Origin: Acetobacter fallax
Lineage (GTDB): Bacteria > Pseudomonadota > Alphaproteobacteria > Acetobacterales > Acetobacteraceae
Length of the DNA: 64,000 nt
Direction: 5' to 3'
Assembly (NCBI RefSeq): GCF_011516735.1
Contig: NZ_WOSX01000001.1
Location: forward strand, 310,001 to 374,000
Position 1 is the stretch's first letter. Every line of letters starts with the position of its first letter. Positions 41,920 through 50,761 of the stretch are shown here, one piece after another. The position numbers were made by a program, and so were the translations under genes. The notes below the pieces were generated by a model that was not told where the DNA came from, made no database searches, and worked only from the letters and a program-made list of their open reading frames with translations.

Positions 41920-42357
41920 TCAGCAGCCGTCGCCACGCATCGTCCATCCGGTGACGGCGCCCCCGGCGAGTTCGAAGGTGGTCTGGCAGACGGTGTTGTA
42001 ATAGCTCGACGGGAAGCCGCCGCCCATCATTCCCATGCCCATTCCGCCGCCGCCCCAGCCGCCACCCCAGCCACCGCCATAACCTCCCCAGCCGCCGCCC
42101 CAGCCCGGGCCGCCGCCCCAGCCGCCCCAGCCCCAGCCCATGCCGCCGGAGCTGTAGCTTGTCTGGTTATCGATATAGGCGAGGAAGATATGCCCGTTGG
42201 TCTGGAATGTCCGGGTGGGCACGCCATACGCACGGATGACGTCGACCTCTGTCTTGCCCACGAGAGCATCGAGCTGTTTGCGCTGAGCATCTGTCGGACC
42301 TGTGCAGCCGGCGACGACGAAAACGGCCAGCAAGGGCCAGATACGCTTTATGACCAT
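41920..42357 (-). CDS. Lipoprotein with BamE/OmlA-like core and Gly-Trp-rich insert
   Basis: A 145-residue protein with lipobox VFVVAGCTGP. Residues 28-62 (LVGKTEVDVIRAYGVPTR, then IFLAYIDNQ) resemble the SmpA/BamE/OmlA small outer-membrane lipoprotein fold, and the end CQTTFELAGGAVTGWTMRGDGC is the matching last strands, with two cysteines placed as in related proteins. Between them sits a ~45-residue insert built almost only of G, W, M and Y (GWGWGGWGGG-like). The insert should be a flexible surface loop. GGGG lies eight bases before the ATG. Confidence 0.65.
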   Translation of the reverse strand: MVIKRIWPLLAVFVVAGCTGPTDAQRKQLDALVGKTEVDVIRAYGVPTRTFQTNGHIFLAYIDNQTSYSSGGMGWGWGGWGGGPGWGGGWGGYGGGWGGGWGGGGMGMGMMGGGFPSSYYNTVCQTTFELAGGAVTGWTMRGDGC

Positions 42358-42445
42358 GACGACGCCCCTATCTTCTGCGACGAACCTGAGAGACCGGCGC
42401 CGGGCCGTTCCGGAGCTTGCAGGCTTTGCTCAAGGTTACGCGAAT

Positions 42446-43474
42446 TTATCCAAGCCACAAGACGTCCCTCAGGCGAGGCGCGCCGGTTGCCAGCATTACG
42501 AGACGGTCGAAACCGAGGGCTATGCCTGAAGTCGGTGGCATAACCGGTAACGCGCCAAGAAAAGCTTCGTCTATCACCCATGATTTTCTCTCCGGATAAA
42601 GTTCCGCCCGGCGTTGCCGGTCTGCTTCGAACCGCTGACGCTGTTCCCTGCTGTCGGTCAGTTCCTCGAAGGCGTTCGCAAGTTCAACACCGCCGACATA
42701 CAGTTCGAATCGCAATGCGGTGCGCGGATCGGCCGGGCATGTCCGGGCCAGAGCGGCCTGGCTGGCGGGCCAGTGGGTGAGGAATGTGGGACGCTCACGT
42801 CCGATCGCGGGTTCGATGCGTTCGAGCAGGAGGCGGAAAAACAGGTCTTCCCAGGTTTCCCGCTCCCGCAGGGTGCAGCCGGCCTGTGTGGCGAGGGCGC
42901 TGGCGTTGTCGGCTGTGGCGAGAACATCGGCGCCGGCATAGCGGTGGAAAGCGTCCGCGACGGTCAGCCGTTCGAAGGGCGTGTCGATGGGAATGAGCTG
43001 ACCGTCACGGTGGATCCGGGGGGGCAGCAGGCGCTTCACGAAGGTTTCGGTCTCGTCCATGAGCGAGGCCAGGCTGGCGCCGGGACGATACCATTCCAGC
43101 ATGGTGAATTCGGGCGCGTGCAGGGCGCTGCCCTCGCCGTTACGCCAGACGCGGGCGAGCTGGAAGATGGGCAGGCCGGTGGCGGCGACGATCCGCTTCA
43201 TGGCGAATTCGGGGCTTGTGTGCAGGAAGAGAGGTTCGCGGTCGCCCTCCGGTGAGGTGCGTTCCGTTTCGAAGACGTGGAGGTGCACTTCCTCTCCGGG
43301 AGCTGGCACGGCGTATGGCGTTTCGACTTCCAGGTATCCGCGCGCGTCGAAGAAGGCGCGGGTCGCGCGGTTCATCAGGGCGCGGCGACGCAGGAGTGGC
43401 AGCCGTTCGGCGATATGTGTCGGATCCGTCTCTGTTCGCGGATTGCCTGCTGTGTGTTGCTCCGCTCCGTTCAT
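42446..43474 (-). CDS. epmA: EF-P lysine ligase EpmA
   Basis: About 342 residues from ATG 43474, chosen for AGGGGG six bases upstream. It is a truncated LysRS-like class II enzyme without the anticodon-binding domain: RRRALMNRATRAFFDARGYL, SPEFAMKRIVAAT, QLARVWRNGE, FTMLEWY, and GIALGFDRLVML. EpmA joins (R)-beta-lysine to a conserved lysine of elongation factor P, easing translation of polyproline. epmB, which makes beta-lysine, is divergent 128 bases away. efp itself is not in the window. Confidence 0.93.
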   Translation of the reverse strand: MNGAEQHTAGNPRTETDPTHIAERLPLLRRRALMNRATRAFFDARGYLEVETPYAVPAPGEEVHLHVFETERTSPEGDREPLFLHTSPEFAMKRIVAATGLPIFQLARVWRNGEGSALHAPEFTMLEWYRPGASLASLMDETETFVKRLLPPRIHRDGQLIPIDTPFERLTVADAFHRYAGADVLATADNASALATQAGCTLRERETWEDLFFRLLLERIEPAIGRERPTFLTHWPASQAALARTCPADPRTALRFELYVGGVELANAFEELTDSREQRQRFEADRQRRAELYPERKSWVIDEAFLGALPVMPPTSGIALGFDRLVMLATGAPRLRDVLWLG

Positions 43475-43602
43475 ATGGCCCCCTGCCCTTCGGGTTTTAT
43501 CCGCGTCGTCTGTCATTCGGTGTCGCTTCGCCGATATCGCTTTGCGCAGCGGATCGGAAATGCTGTTTGCTCCGGACCCGGTCACGACACTAAAAGCGCC
43601 GC

Positions 43603-44700
43603 ATGACCTCTCCTGTTTCATCTGCTCACTCTGCTGACCAGGTTCCGGCAACGACATCCGCCGGCGCTTCCGGCAAGGGTGGGAGCACGCTTCGTTCGCC
43701 GCGGCAACTGGCTGATGCCGGACTTATTCCTGAAACGATGCTCCGGGATGTCGGGAAAGTTGCGGCGCGTTACGCGACGGCGATCCCGCCTGCGTTTCTG
43801 TCTCTGATTGAGACGCCGGACGATCCGGTCGGGTTACAGGTTATTCCGCATCCGGATGAGCTGATCCTGGCGCCTTCTGAGCGGGACGATCCGATTGGCG
43901 ACGATGCGTTGTCTCCGGTGCCGGGGATTGTCCACCGTTATGCGGACCGGGCGCTGCTCAAGCCTTTGCTGATCTGTCCGCTTTATTGCCGGTTCTGCTT
44001 TCGTCGTGAGCATGTCGGGCCGGACGGGGGGCTGCTTGATGATATGGCTCTGGGAAAGGCGCTCGACTGGCTGCGGGCTCATGAGCAGATCAGGGAAGTC
44101 ATTCTGACGGGTGGTGACCCTCTGATGCTGTCGGCACGCAGGCTGGAGCATATTGTGCGTGCGCTGAGTGAGATGTCGCATGTCACGACGATCCGTATTC
44201 ATTCGCGGGTGCCGCTGGCTGATCCCGGGCGGATTACGGACGCACTGATTGCGGCGATGGAGACGGATCGGGCGATGTGGCTGGTGCTGCATGCCAATCA
44301 TGAGCGGGAGTTCTCGCCGGAAGGACGAGTGGCGGTTCGGCGGATGCAGAAGCGCGGCATACCGGTTCTGGGGCAGTCTGTGCTGTTGCGCGGGGTCAAT
44401 GACAGTGTGTCCGCGCTGGAGGGGCTGTTCCGGGCGATGGTGGAGAACCGGGTGAAGCCTTATTATCTTCATCAGCTTGATCCGGCACCGGGGACGGCGC
44501 GGTTTCATGTTCCGGTCGAGGAGGGTCGTGCATTGTTGCGGGGGCTGCGGGGACGTGTGACCGGGCTGGCCTGGCCGACTTATGTGCTGGATATTCCGGG
44601 CGGTTACGGGAAGGTGCCTCTCGGGCCTGATTATCTGGACCCCGGGGGTGACAGCGTGACTGATCCGCAGGGGCAGTTGCACAGGGTTTCGGATCTTTAA
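43603..44700 (+). CDS. epmB: Lysine 2,3-aminomutase EpmB (radical SAM)
   Basis: A 365-residue enzyme of the KamA family. The radical SAM cluster motif is CPLYCRFC (CxxxCxxC) followed by FRREHVG; EVILTGGDPLML, IRIHSRVPLADPGRI and KPYYLHQLDP complete the core, with the last Lys/Tyr region fitting PLP and dimer contacts. It converts (S)-lysine to (R)-beta-lysine for EpmA. The first 35 residues are a non-conserved Ser/Ala-rich head. Shares its upstream region with epmA. Confidence 0.93.
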   Translation: MTSPVSSAHSADQVPATTSAGASGKGGSTLRSPRQLADAGLIPETMLRDVGKVAARYATAIPPAFLSLIETPDDPVGLQVIPHPDELILAPSERDDPIGDDALSPVPGIVHRYADRALLKPLLICPLYCRFCFRREHVGPDGGLLDDMALGKALDWLRAHEQIREVILTGGDPLMLSARRLEHIVRALSEMSHVTTIRIHSRVPLADPGRITDALIAAMETDRAMWLVLHANHEREFSPEGRVAVRRMQKRGIPVLGQSVLLRGVNDSVSALEGLFRAMVENRVKPYYLHQLDPAPGTARFHVPVEEGRALLRGLRGRVTGLAWPTYVLDIPGGYGKVPLGPDYLDPGGDSVTDPQGQLHRVSDL

Positions 44701-44817
44701 AAGGCTGGTTCTGTTGTGATGTGGGAGCGTCTTCTCAGCGCCTTGTCCGTGATGGTGACCAGAGTCTCTCAGGCGGAGCGGAGCGGGCCGGATCTGATCC
44801 GTCAAAATGACGCGATA

Positions 44818-44855
44818 CAAAAAGGCCGGCCCCGTTTTCAGGGCCGGCCTTTTTG
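44818..44855. terminator. Bidirectional intrinsic terminator
   Basis: CAAAAAGGCCGGCCC, loop, GGGCCGGCCTTTTTG: a perfect 15-base stem with A5 and T5 at its feet, between the convergent epmB and glycine-zipper genes. It can end both transcripts. Confidence 0.95.
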
Positions 44856-44873
44856 TAGTTCAGGCGTATTGCG

Positions 44874-45260
44874 TCACATCTGTGTGGCGCTGCCACCTGT
44901 CTGAGCAGGTGTCTGGCCGGCGGGGGCTGTACCGTTCTGCGGCGAGCCCGTCAGCGTGCCTGGCTGTGTCGAATGTTCGACATCGTAGGCCGTTGCTTTT
45001 TCGGCTGTTGTTCCTTTTGCGCCGGGATGCTCCTTGTCATAGAGATCGGCCTTTACCTTAGCTTCCTTGCGGTATTTGTGACGCACATACATGCCGGTTA
45101 CGCAGCCACCGAGCGCGCCCAGTACGCCGTGATGCGCGACATGGCCGCCTACGGCACCGGCGGCGCCGTATTTAATGCAGCCGCCGGGCTCCGCCCGGGC
45201 CACCGTTACTGAGCCTGCGGTCAGCATCACGGCCATAGTGGCGCAGAGCAATCTTTTCAT
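44874..45260 (-). CDS. Exported glycine-zipper protein
   Basis: A 128-residue protein from ATG 45260, with AGGA nine bases upstream. A signal peptide (MKRLLCATMAVMLTAGSVTVARA) is followed by a glycine-rich small-residue helix pair (GGCIKYGAAGAVGGHVAHHG, then VLGALGGCVTGMYV), a basic KYRKEAKVKADLYDKEHPG segment, and a Gln/Thr/Pro/Gly-rich tail. The glycine-zipper pattern suggests insertion in or contact with the outer membrane. Two cysteines flank the zipper. Function unknown. Confidence 0.7.
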   Translation of the reverse strand: MKRLLCATMAVMLTAGSVTVARAEPGGCIKYGAAGAVGGHVAHHGVLGALGGCVTGMYVRHKYRKEAKVKADLYDKEHPGAKGTTAEKATAYDVEHSTQPGTLTGSPQNGTAPAGQTPAQTGGSATQM

Positions 45261-45465
45261 TGGTATATCCTGTTTGTCGTGGTCCATCGGGACCGTCCAC
45301 GGACATCCTGCCTCTAAAACATGGCAAAAACCAGCGTCGCCCCATATCCTGACGATCGTAATGGCCTTCGGGGCAGGGTCCGGGCTTGACGCTCGCGGTG
45401 ATGTGCAGTCATGACCCTCTCCGGATTGACGACTGACGAACATTCTTCTGCCGGAGACCGTGCTT

Positions 45466-46083
45466 ATGTCCCCTACCCGTCGCGCTCTTCTCGCCGCAGC
45501 GCTTCCTGCCGTGCTCGCGCCTGCCCTGATCCGCCGGGCGATGGCAGCGGACGACCCGCGCATGGCACCGCGCGTTCTTGGCAAAGCCACGGCGAAGGTG
45601 ACGGTTGAGGAATGGTTTTCGCTCACCTGCCCGCACTGCGCCCAGTTTGCGATCAACGTTCTGCCGGAAATCAAAACAAAGCTGATCGACACGGGCCGCA
45701 TCCGGTATGTGTTCTGCGATTATCCTCTGGATCGCATTTCGCTCATGGCGGCGCAGATTGCGCGCTCGCTGCCGGTTGAACGGTATGAGCCTTTTGTCAT
45801 GGCGCTGCTTGCCAACCAGGATCACTGGGCCTTCGTGCAGGACGGATCGCAGGAAGAGCAGCTTCGGAAGATGGCGGCGCTTGCAGGTCTGTCGGCTGAC
45901 TCTTTTGATCGGGCTGTGAACGATACGCAGCTTCAGAACGAGATTCTGAGCGAACAGGGCAAGGCCGAAACGCAGTATAAGATTACCGGCACGCCGAGCT
46001 TCCGCTTTAACAATGACGTTTATCGCGACGGCGAGCTCTCTTATGATGCTTTTGAAAAGAAAGTCGCCGCTGCCGGCGGCTGA
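45466..46083 (+). CDS. DsbA-like thiol:disulfide oxidoreductase
   Basis: A 205-residue periplasmic thioredoxin-fold protein from ATG 45466 (GGAG nine bases before). The signal is MSPTRRALLAAALPAVLAPA, possibly Tat-type, cut near AMAAD. The active site is TCPHCAQF (about 51-58), and the cis-proline loop is GTPSFRF; a helical insert lies between. It probably makes or isomerises disulfides in the periplasm, perhaps with DsbB/DsbD-type partners elsewhere. smc follows 124 bases later. Confidence 0.88.
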   Translation: MSPTRRALLAAALPAVLAPALIRRAMAADDPRMAPRVLGKATAKVTVEEWFSLTCPHCAQFAINVLPEIKTKLIDTGRIRYVFCDYPLDRISLMAAQIARSLPVERYEPFVMALLANQDHWAFVQDGSQEEQLRKMAALAGLSADSFDRAVNDTQLQNEILSEQGKAETQYKITGTPSFRFNNDVYRDGELSYDAFEKKVAAAGG

Positions 46084-46207
46084 TCTTTATTCAGATCATG
46101 CTCATATTACTGGCTCGTCCCTTGCGGCCTCCGCACACGATCCGCGCTGACAGGGTGTTTTTCCGTGCGGGGGCGGTGCGCCTGCGGCGGGACGCTTCGG
46201 GCGCAGC

Positions 46208-49200
46208 ATGAGCGCGCGTTTCATTCAGCTCCGGATCGCAGGCTTCAAGAGTTTCGCGGACCCTGTGACCGTTGATATTCTGCCGGGTCTGACGGGCATT
46301 GTCGGGCCGAATGGCTGTGGCAAATCGAATGTTGTCGAGGGGCTGCGCTGGGCGATGGGCGAGACATCCGCCCGATCGCTGCGTGGCGGCGAGATGGACG
46401 ATCTGATTTTTGCCGGCACGGCCAGCCGGCCCGCGCGCAATCTCGCGGAAGTCACGCTGACGCTGGAGAATGCAAAGGGGCTTGGGCCGGGAGCGTTTGC
46501 CGAACAGGATGATCTTCAGGTCACGCGGCGGGCGGAACGGGGCGAAGGCAGTGATTATCGTCTGAACGGGCGACCGATCCGGGCGCGCGATGTGCAGACT
46601 TTGTTTGCAGATCTGGCATCGGGAGCCCAGTCTTCGGCCATGGTCAGTCAGGGCCGGGTGGCGATGCTGGTCGGGGCGCGACCGGAAGAGCGGCGGACCA
46701 TCCTGGAGGAAGCGGCTGGCATCACCGGTCTTCATGCGCGGCGGCATGAGGCGGAGCTGAAGCTGCGGGCGACCGAGACGAATCTGACGCGGGCGGAAGA
46801 TTTACGGACGCAGATTGAGTCCCGGCTGGCGGGGCTGACCAGTCAGTCCACGCAGGCCTCGAAATATCGCGAGTTATCGGCTGGTCTGCGCGAGGCGGAG
46901 ACGTCTCTGCTCGCGCTTCTGCATGCGCGGGCACGGCACCAGGTGGAGCGGGCACAACAGGCGACGATTGCGGCCCGGAAGGCTCTGATCGCGGCTGAGG
47001 AAGCGGCGGAAACGGCAGTTCTGGCTGATTATGAGGCGGATAAGGCTCTGCCACCGCTGCGGGAGGCGGCGGAGACCGCCCGCACCGTGCTTGAGCGTCG
47101 CCGTGTTGCCGCTGAAGGAGTGGCGCGGGAGGAACAGCGGGCGGCTGAGGCGGCTGAGGCGGCGGCGGGGCGGCTTCAGCAGTGTGAAGCGGACCGGGAT
47201 GCTGCGGCGTCTCGCCTTCAGGACGCCAGCGAAACGCTGGCGCGGCTCCGGGCCGATGCGAAGGATATTGCTGAGAAACAGGCGGCTTTGCCAGAGCTTC
47301 AGGCGGAGGCAGAAGCGGCGGTGCTTGCCGCTCAGGCCGCGGTGAACGAGGCAACGCAGCAGCTTGAGCAGCGCACGGCGGAAGCGACGGCGGCGAAGAC
47401 GCGGGCGGAGCAGGCGCAGGCGGCTCTGGAGGCAGCGACGGGTCGGCACGATCGGCTTGTACAGGCCCGGACGGCGCTGGAGGCCGAGATGGCCGCTTTG
47501 CGGGCTGATCTGCCTGATGAAGAGACGCTGACCGCCGCTGAACGGGCTGTGCGTGAGGCGTCGGAGAGGCTTGCCGGGTGTCGCGAGGCGGAGGATGTGG
47601 CGGTGCTGCGCCGGACAGAGTCGCAACTTGCGTTGTCGATTGCCCGCAATACAGCGCAGGCCGCACGGACACGGCACGAGGAGTGTCAGGCAGCTCTCAC
47701 CGCAGTCAGGACGCGTCTGGCTGCTCTGACCCGTGATTGCGAGGCGCTGTCCCGACGCCGGGATGAGGCCAGAAAAGAGCTGGTTCCGGAGGAGAGGCTT
47801 GCGGCGCTGGTGACGGCGCTGGAAGAGGCCGGGGCTGAGCATGGCAGGGCGGTCCCGGCGTTTGAGGCGGCTGAGTCCGAACGGGCGGCGGCGGCGGCGG
47901 CGCTGATTGAGGCGCGGGCACGGACGCAGGAGGACAGCACGGCTCGCGCCACGGCGGCGGAAGGGGTTCGCAAGGCGCGGGATGCGCTGGGACGGGCCGA
48001 GAGGGAAGCGGCGACGCTGAGCCGGGAGCTTGAGGAAGCGGGACGCCATGCGGTGGCGGACAGTGTTCTCGAAAACGCTCAGGCGGCGCGGGCGGTTGAG
48101 GAACAGCGTCTTGCTGCGGCGGAAGTGGCGCTGACTCGCGCAGAAGACTCACTGACGGAAAGCACGACGCTTGTCCGGGAGAAGGACGGCGCACTCGGGT
48201 CGTTGCGGGCTGAACTGACGAGGCTGCGCGCGCAGATAGATGGACTGGCGCAGGCGCTTGGCGATGAGCAGGAGAGTGACGGCAGTCCGTCGGTCTCGCC
48301 GGTCTCTGATCAGCTGCGTGTGCCGGACGGCCTGGAGATAGCGCTGGCGGCGGCGCTGGCGGATGGGCTGGACGCACCGGAAGCGGCCTCGGCTCCGGAT
48401 GCGCCGCGCTCGTGGGTTGTGCTTCCGCCGGTCGCTGAGCCGGGGCTGCCAGCCGGGGCGACGGCGCTCAGCACGCTTGTCGAAGCGCCTGGGGTTCTGA
48501 GGCGGGCGCTGTCACAGGCAGGGCTTGTGGGGTCGGACGCTGCGGGAAGCGAACTGGTTTCAGTGTTGCAGCCGGGTCAGTGTCTGGTCACGCGCGATGG
48601 CGCCCTGTGGCGCTGGGACGGGTATCGCGTTGAGGCCGGGCAGCCGAATGCGGCGGCGCAGCGTCTGGCGCAGCGACGGACGTTACGGGAAAGCCAGGCG
48701 CGGCTTGACATGCTCGCGAAGGAATTGCCGGCGGCGGAGCGTGGGGCTGCTGACGCCGCGCAGGCTCTGACCGCAGCCACTGAGGCGGTGCGCGGGACGC
48801 GGGCGGAGCGAAGCGGGATTGAAGCGGCGCTGGGCAAGGCACGCACGATGGAGGCCGAGACATCGCGGCGGCATGCGGCGGCGCGGGCGCGGATGGATGG
48901 TGTGCGGCCTCAGCATGAGCGGGCGGAGCAGGCGCTCGGCGCTGCGAAACAGTCGCTTGCCGAGGCTGTGACGGTGGAGGAGGCCCTGCCGGATGCGGCG
49001 GCGCTTCGGGCGGCGCATGAGGCGGCGAAGATCCGCGAGCAGCGGGCGGGTCAGGCTGAGACCGCCACGCGCGAGGCGCGGCGGAAAGCGGAGCAGCAGC
49101 TTGAGCGGGCGCGGCGCGAGAAGCAGGAGGCGGAGACCCGGCACGGCAATGTTGAGACGAGGCTGGGCACGCTTCTTCCCGATCTCGCCCGGCTGACCGG

Positions 49201-50761
49201 GGAACGTGAAGCGGGTGAGCAGGCCGTGCGGGTGGCTGAAACCGCGTTACGGGAGGCATCGGATCCTGCGGCGGCGGGACAGGCGCTGACGGACGCGGAA
49301 AAGGAAGCCGCGGCGGCTGAGACGGGGGCTAAATCGGCGCGTGTCGCGCTTGAGGGTGCGGAGCGGGAGGCCACGCGGCTGGATACGGCTTTGCGGGCGA
49401 TGCAGGAGAAGTCGCTGGAGCGGAAAACGCGGTTGTCGGCGCTCGCTCCGCGTCAGGCGACGTTGCAGGACGACGTCGCGGAGGCGGAATCGGCTCTTGA
49501 AATCGCCAGGACGGCGGCGTCATCCGTTGACAGGGACGCGGCGGAGGTCGGGCTGGATGCGTTACGGGAGCGGCTTGCCGGGCTGAGGGCTGACGAGCAG
49601 GCCGCGCGGGAGCGACGGGCGGCTCTGCTGGCGGAGACAGGGACTCTGGTGGCGCGGGACGCTTCGCTGCGTGCGTCGGCAGAGGAGTGGTCCGGGCGGG
49701 AAAACGTTGCCAGAGGGCAGCTTGAAGAGGCCGCGCAACGGCTGGCTGCCGTGGCGGCGGAGCATGAGACGGTCTCGGCTTTACCTGCCGAGGCGCAACG
49801 GCTGCGCGAGACCAGTGCCACGGCCCTTGAAGAGGCGGAAGCGGCGTTTCTTGCCTGCGATTCTGCCCGGGAGACGGCGGAAACGCGGCAGAAGGAGGCG
49901 CAGGAAGCGCGACGGCAGACGGGGAGTGATCTGGCGACGGCGCGTGAAACCTTGCTGCGGAGCGAGGGGAAGAGCGAGCAGGCCAGGGCCATTCTGGATC
50001 AGCTTCTGGCTGAGACGCCGGAGCCGCCGCTGGTGCCGGTCGGTGATCTCACGGAAGCTGCCGAGACGGGTCTGCGGCGGAAGATCGGGCGGCTGGCGCG
50101 GGAGCGGGATGAACTCGGTCCGGTTAACCTCCGGGCCGACATCGAGGCGCAGGAAGCGGAGCAGCAGATCGAGACGATCCGCCGGGAGCATGGGGAGCTT
50201 GAGACGGCGATTGCACGCCTTCGGGGGTCCATCGGGGCGCTCAACAAGGAGGGCCGGGAGCGGCTGATGGCGGTCTTCACACAGGTCGATCATCACTTCC
50301 AGTCGCTTTTTTCGCGCATGTTTGGTGGTGGAAAAGCTCATCTGGGGCTTGTCGGCAGTGATGATCCGTTGCAGGCTGGTCTTGAGATCTACGCACAACC
50401 GCCAGGCAAGAAGCTGGCGACATTGTCGCTTTTGTCCGGCGGCGAGCAGGCTCTTACGGCTCTTTCGTTGATTTTTGCGGTTTTCCGCTGTAATCCCGCG
50501 CCGATCTGCGTCCTTGACGAGGTCGACGCTCCCCTCGATGACGCCAATGTCGGTCGTTTCTGTTCCCTTCTCGGGGACATGGCCGGAGAAGCAGGAACAC
50601 GTTTTCTCGTTGTGACCCATCATCAGCTTACAATGGCGCATATGGACCGTCTTTTTGGCGTGACCATGCAGGAACGGGGCGTGAGCCGCGTTCTCTCTGT
50701 CGACCTCGAGCGGGCCTCTGCGATGGCCGGCGAACGGAAGAAGGAGGAGGCTCATGCCTGA
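46208..50761 (+). CDS. smc: Chromosome partition protein SMC, unusually long
   Basis: A 1517-residue SMC ATPase. Head parts: Walker A GPNGCGKSN at 33-41, LSGGEQALTALSLIFA signature and Walker B PICVLDEVDAPLDDAN near the C-terminus. Long Ala/Glu/Arg-rich coiled coils flank a hinge region around residues 690-830 (DGLEIALAAAL, LQPGQCLVTRDGALWRWDGY) of the alphaproteobacterial type. Typical bacterial SMCs have about 1150-1200 residues, so the arms are some 350 residues longer. It compacts and segregates the chromosome with ScpA/ScpB. The stop overlaps the next gene by eight bases. Confidence 0.94.
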   Translation: MSARFIQLRIAGFKSFADPVTVDILPGLTGIVGPNGCGKSNVVEGLRWAMGETSARSLRGGEMDDLIFAGTASRPARNLAEVTLTLENAKGLGPGAFAEQDDLQVTRRAERGEGSDYRLNGRPIRARDVQTLFADLASGAQSSAMVSQGRVAMLVGARPEERRTILEEAAGITGLHARRHEAELKLRATETNLTRAEDLRTQIESRLAGLTSQSTQASKYRELSAGLREAETSLLALLHARARHQVERAQQATIAARKALIAAEEAAETAVLADYEADKALPPLREAAETARTVLERRRVAAEGVAREEQRAAEAAEAAAGRLQQCEADRDAAASRLQDASETLARLRADAKDIAEKQAALPELQAEAEAAVLAAQAAVNEATQQLEQRTAEATAAKTRAEQAQAALEAATGRHDRLVQARTALEAEMAALRADLPDEETLTAAERAVREASERLAGCREAEDVAVLRRTESQLALSIARNTAQAARTRHEECQAALTAVRTRLAALTRDCEALSRRRDEARKELVPEERLAALVTALEEAGAEHGRAVPAFEAAESERAAAAAALIEARARTQEDSTARATAAEGVRKARDALGRAEREAATLSRELEEAGRHAVADSVLENAQAARAVEEQRLAAAEVALTRAEDSLTESTTLVREKDGALGSLRAELTRLRAQIDGLAQALGDEQESDGSPSVSPVSDQLRVPDGLEIALAAALADGLDAPEAASAPDAPRSWVVLPPVAEPGLPAGATALSTLVEAPGVLRRALSQAGLVGSDAAGSELVSVLQPGQCLVTRDGALWRWDGYRVEAGQPNAAAQRLAQRRTLRESQARLDMLAKELPAAERGAADAAQALTAATEAVRGTRAERSGIEAALGKARTMEAETSRRHAAARARMDGVRPQHERAEQALGAAKQSLAEAVTVEEALPDAAALRAAHEAAKIREQRAGQAETATREARRKAEQQLERARREKQEAETRHGNVETRLGTLLPDLARLTGEREAGEQAVRVAETALREASDPAAAGQALTDAEKEAAAAETGAKSARVALEGAEREATRLDTALRAMQEKSLERKTRLSALAPRQATLQDDVAEAESALEIARTAASSVDRDAAEVGLDALRERLAGLRADEQAARERRAALLAETGTLVARDASLRASAEEWSGRENVARGQLEEAAQRLAAVAAEHETVSALPAEAQRLRETSATALEEAEAAFLACDSARETAETRQKEAQEARRQTGSDLATARETLLRSEGKSEQARAILDQLLAETPEPPLVPVGDLTEAAETGLRRKIGRLARERDELGPVNLRADIEAQEAEQQIETIRREHGELETAIARLRGSIGALNKEGRERLMAVFTQVDHHFQSLFSRMFGGGKAHLGLVGSDDPLQAGLEIYAQPPGKKLATLSLLSGGEQALTALSLIFAVFRCNPAPICVLDEVDAPLDDANVGRFCSLLGDMAGEAGTRFLVVTHHQLTMAHMDRLFGVTMQERGVSRVLSVDLERASAMAGERKKEEAHA

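Noticed and set aside
46722-49992. Several long minus-strand frames opposite smc (Pro/Ser/Arg-rich)
   Set aside because: They mirror the Ala/Glu/Arg coiled-coil codons of smc and have no domain of their own.
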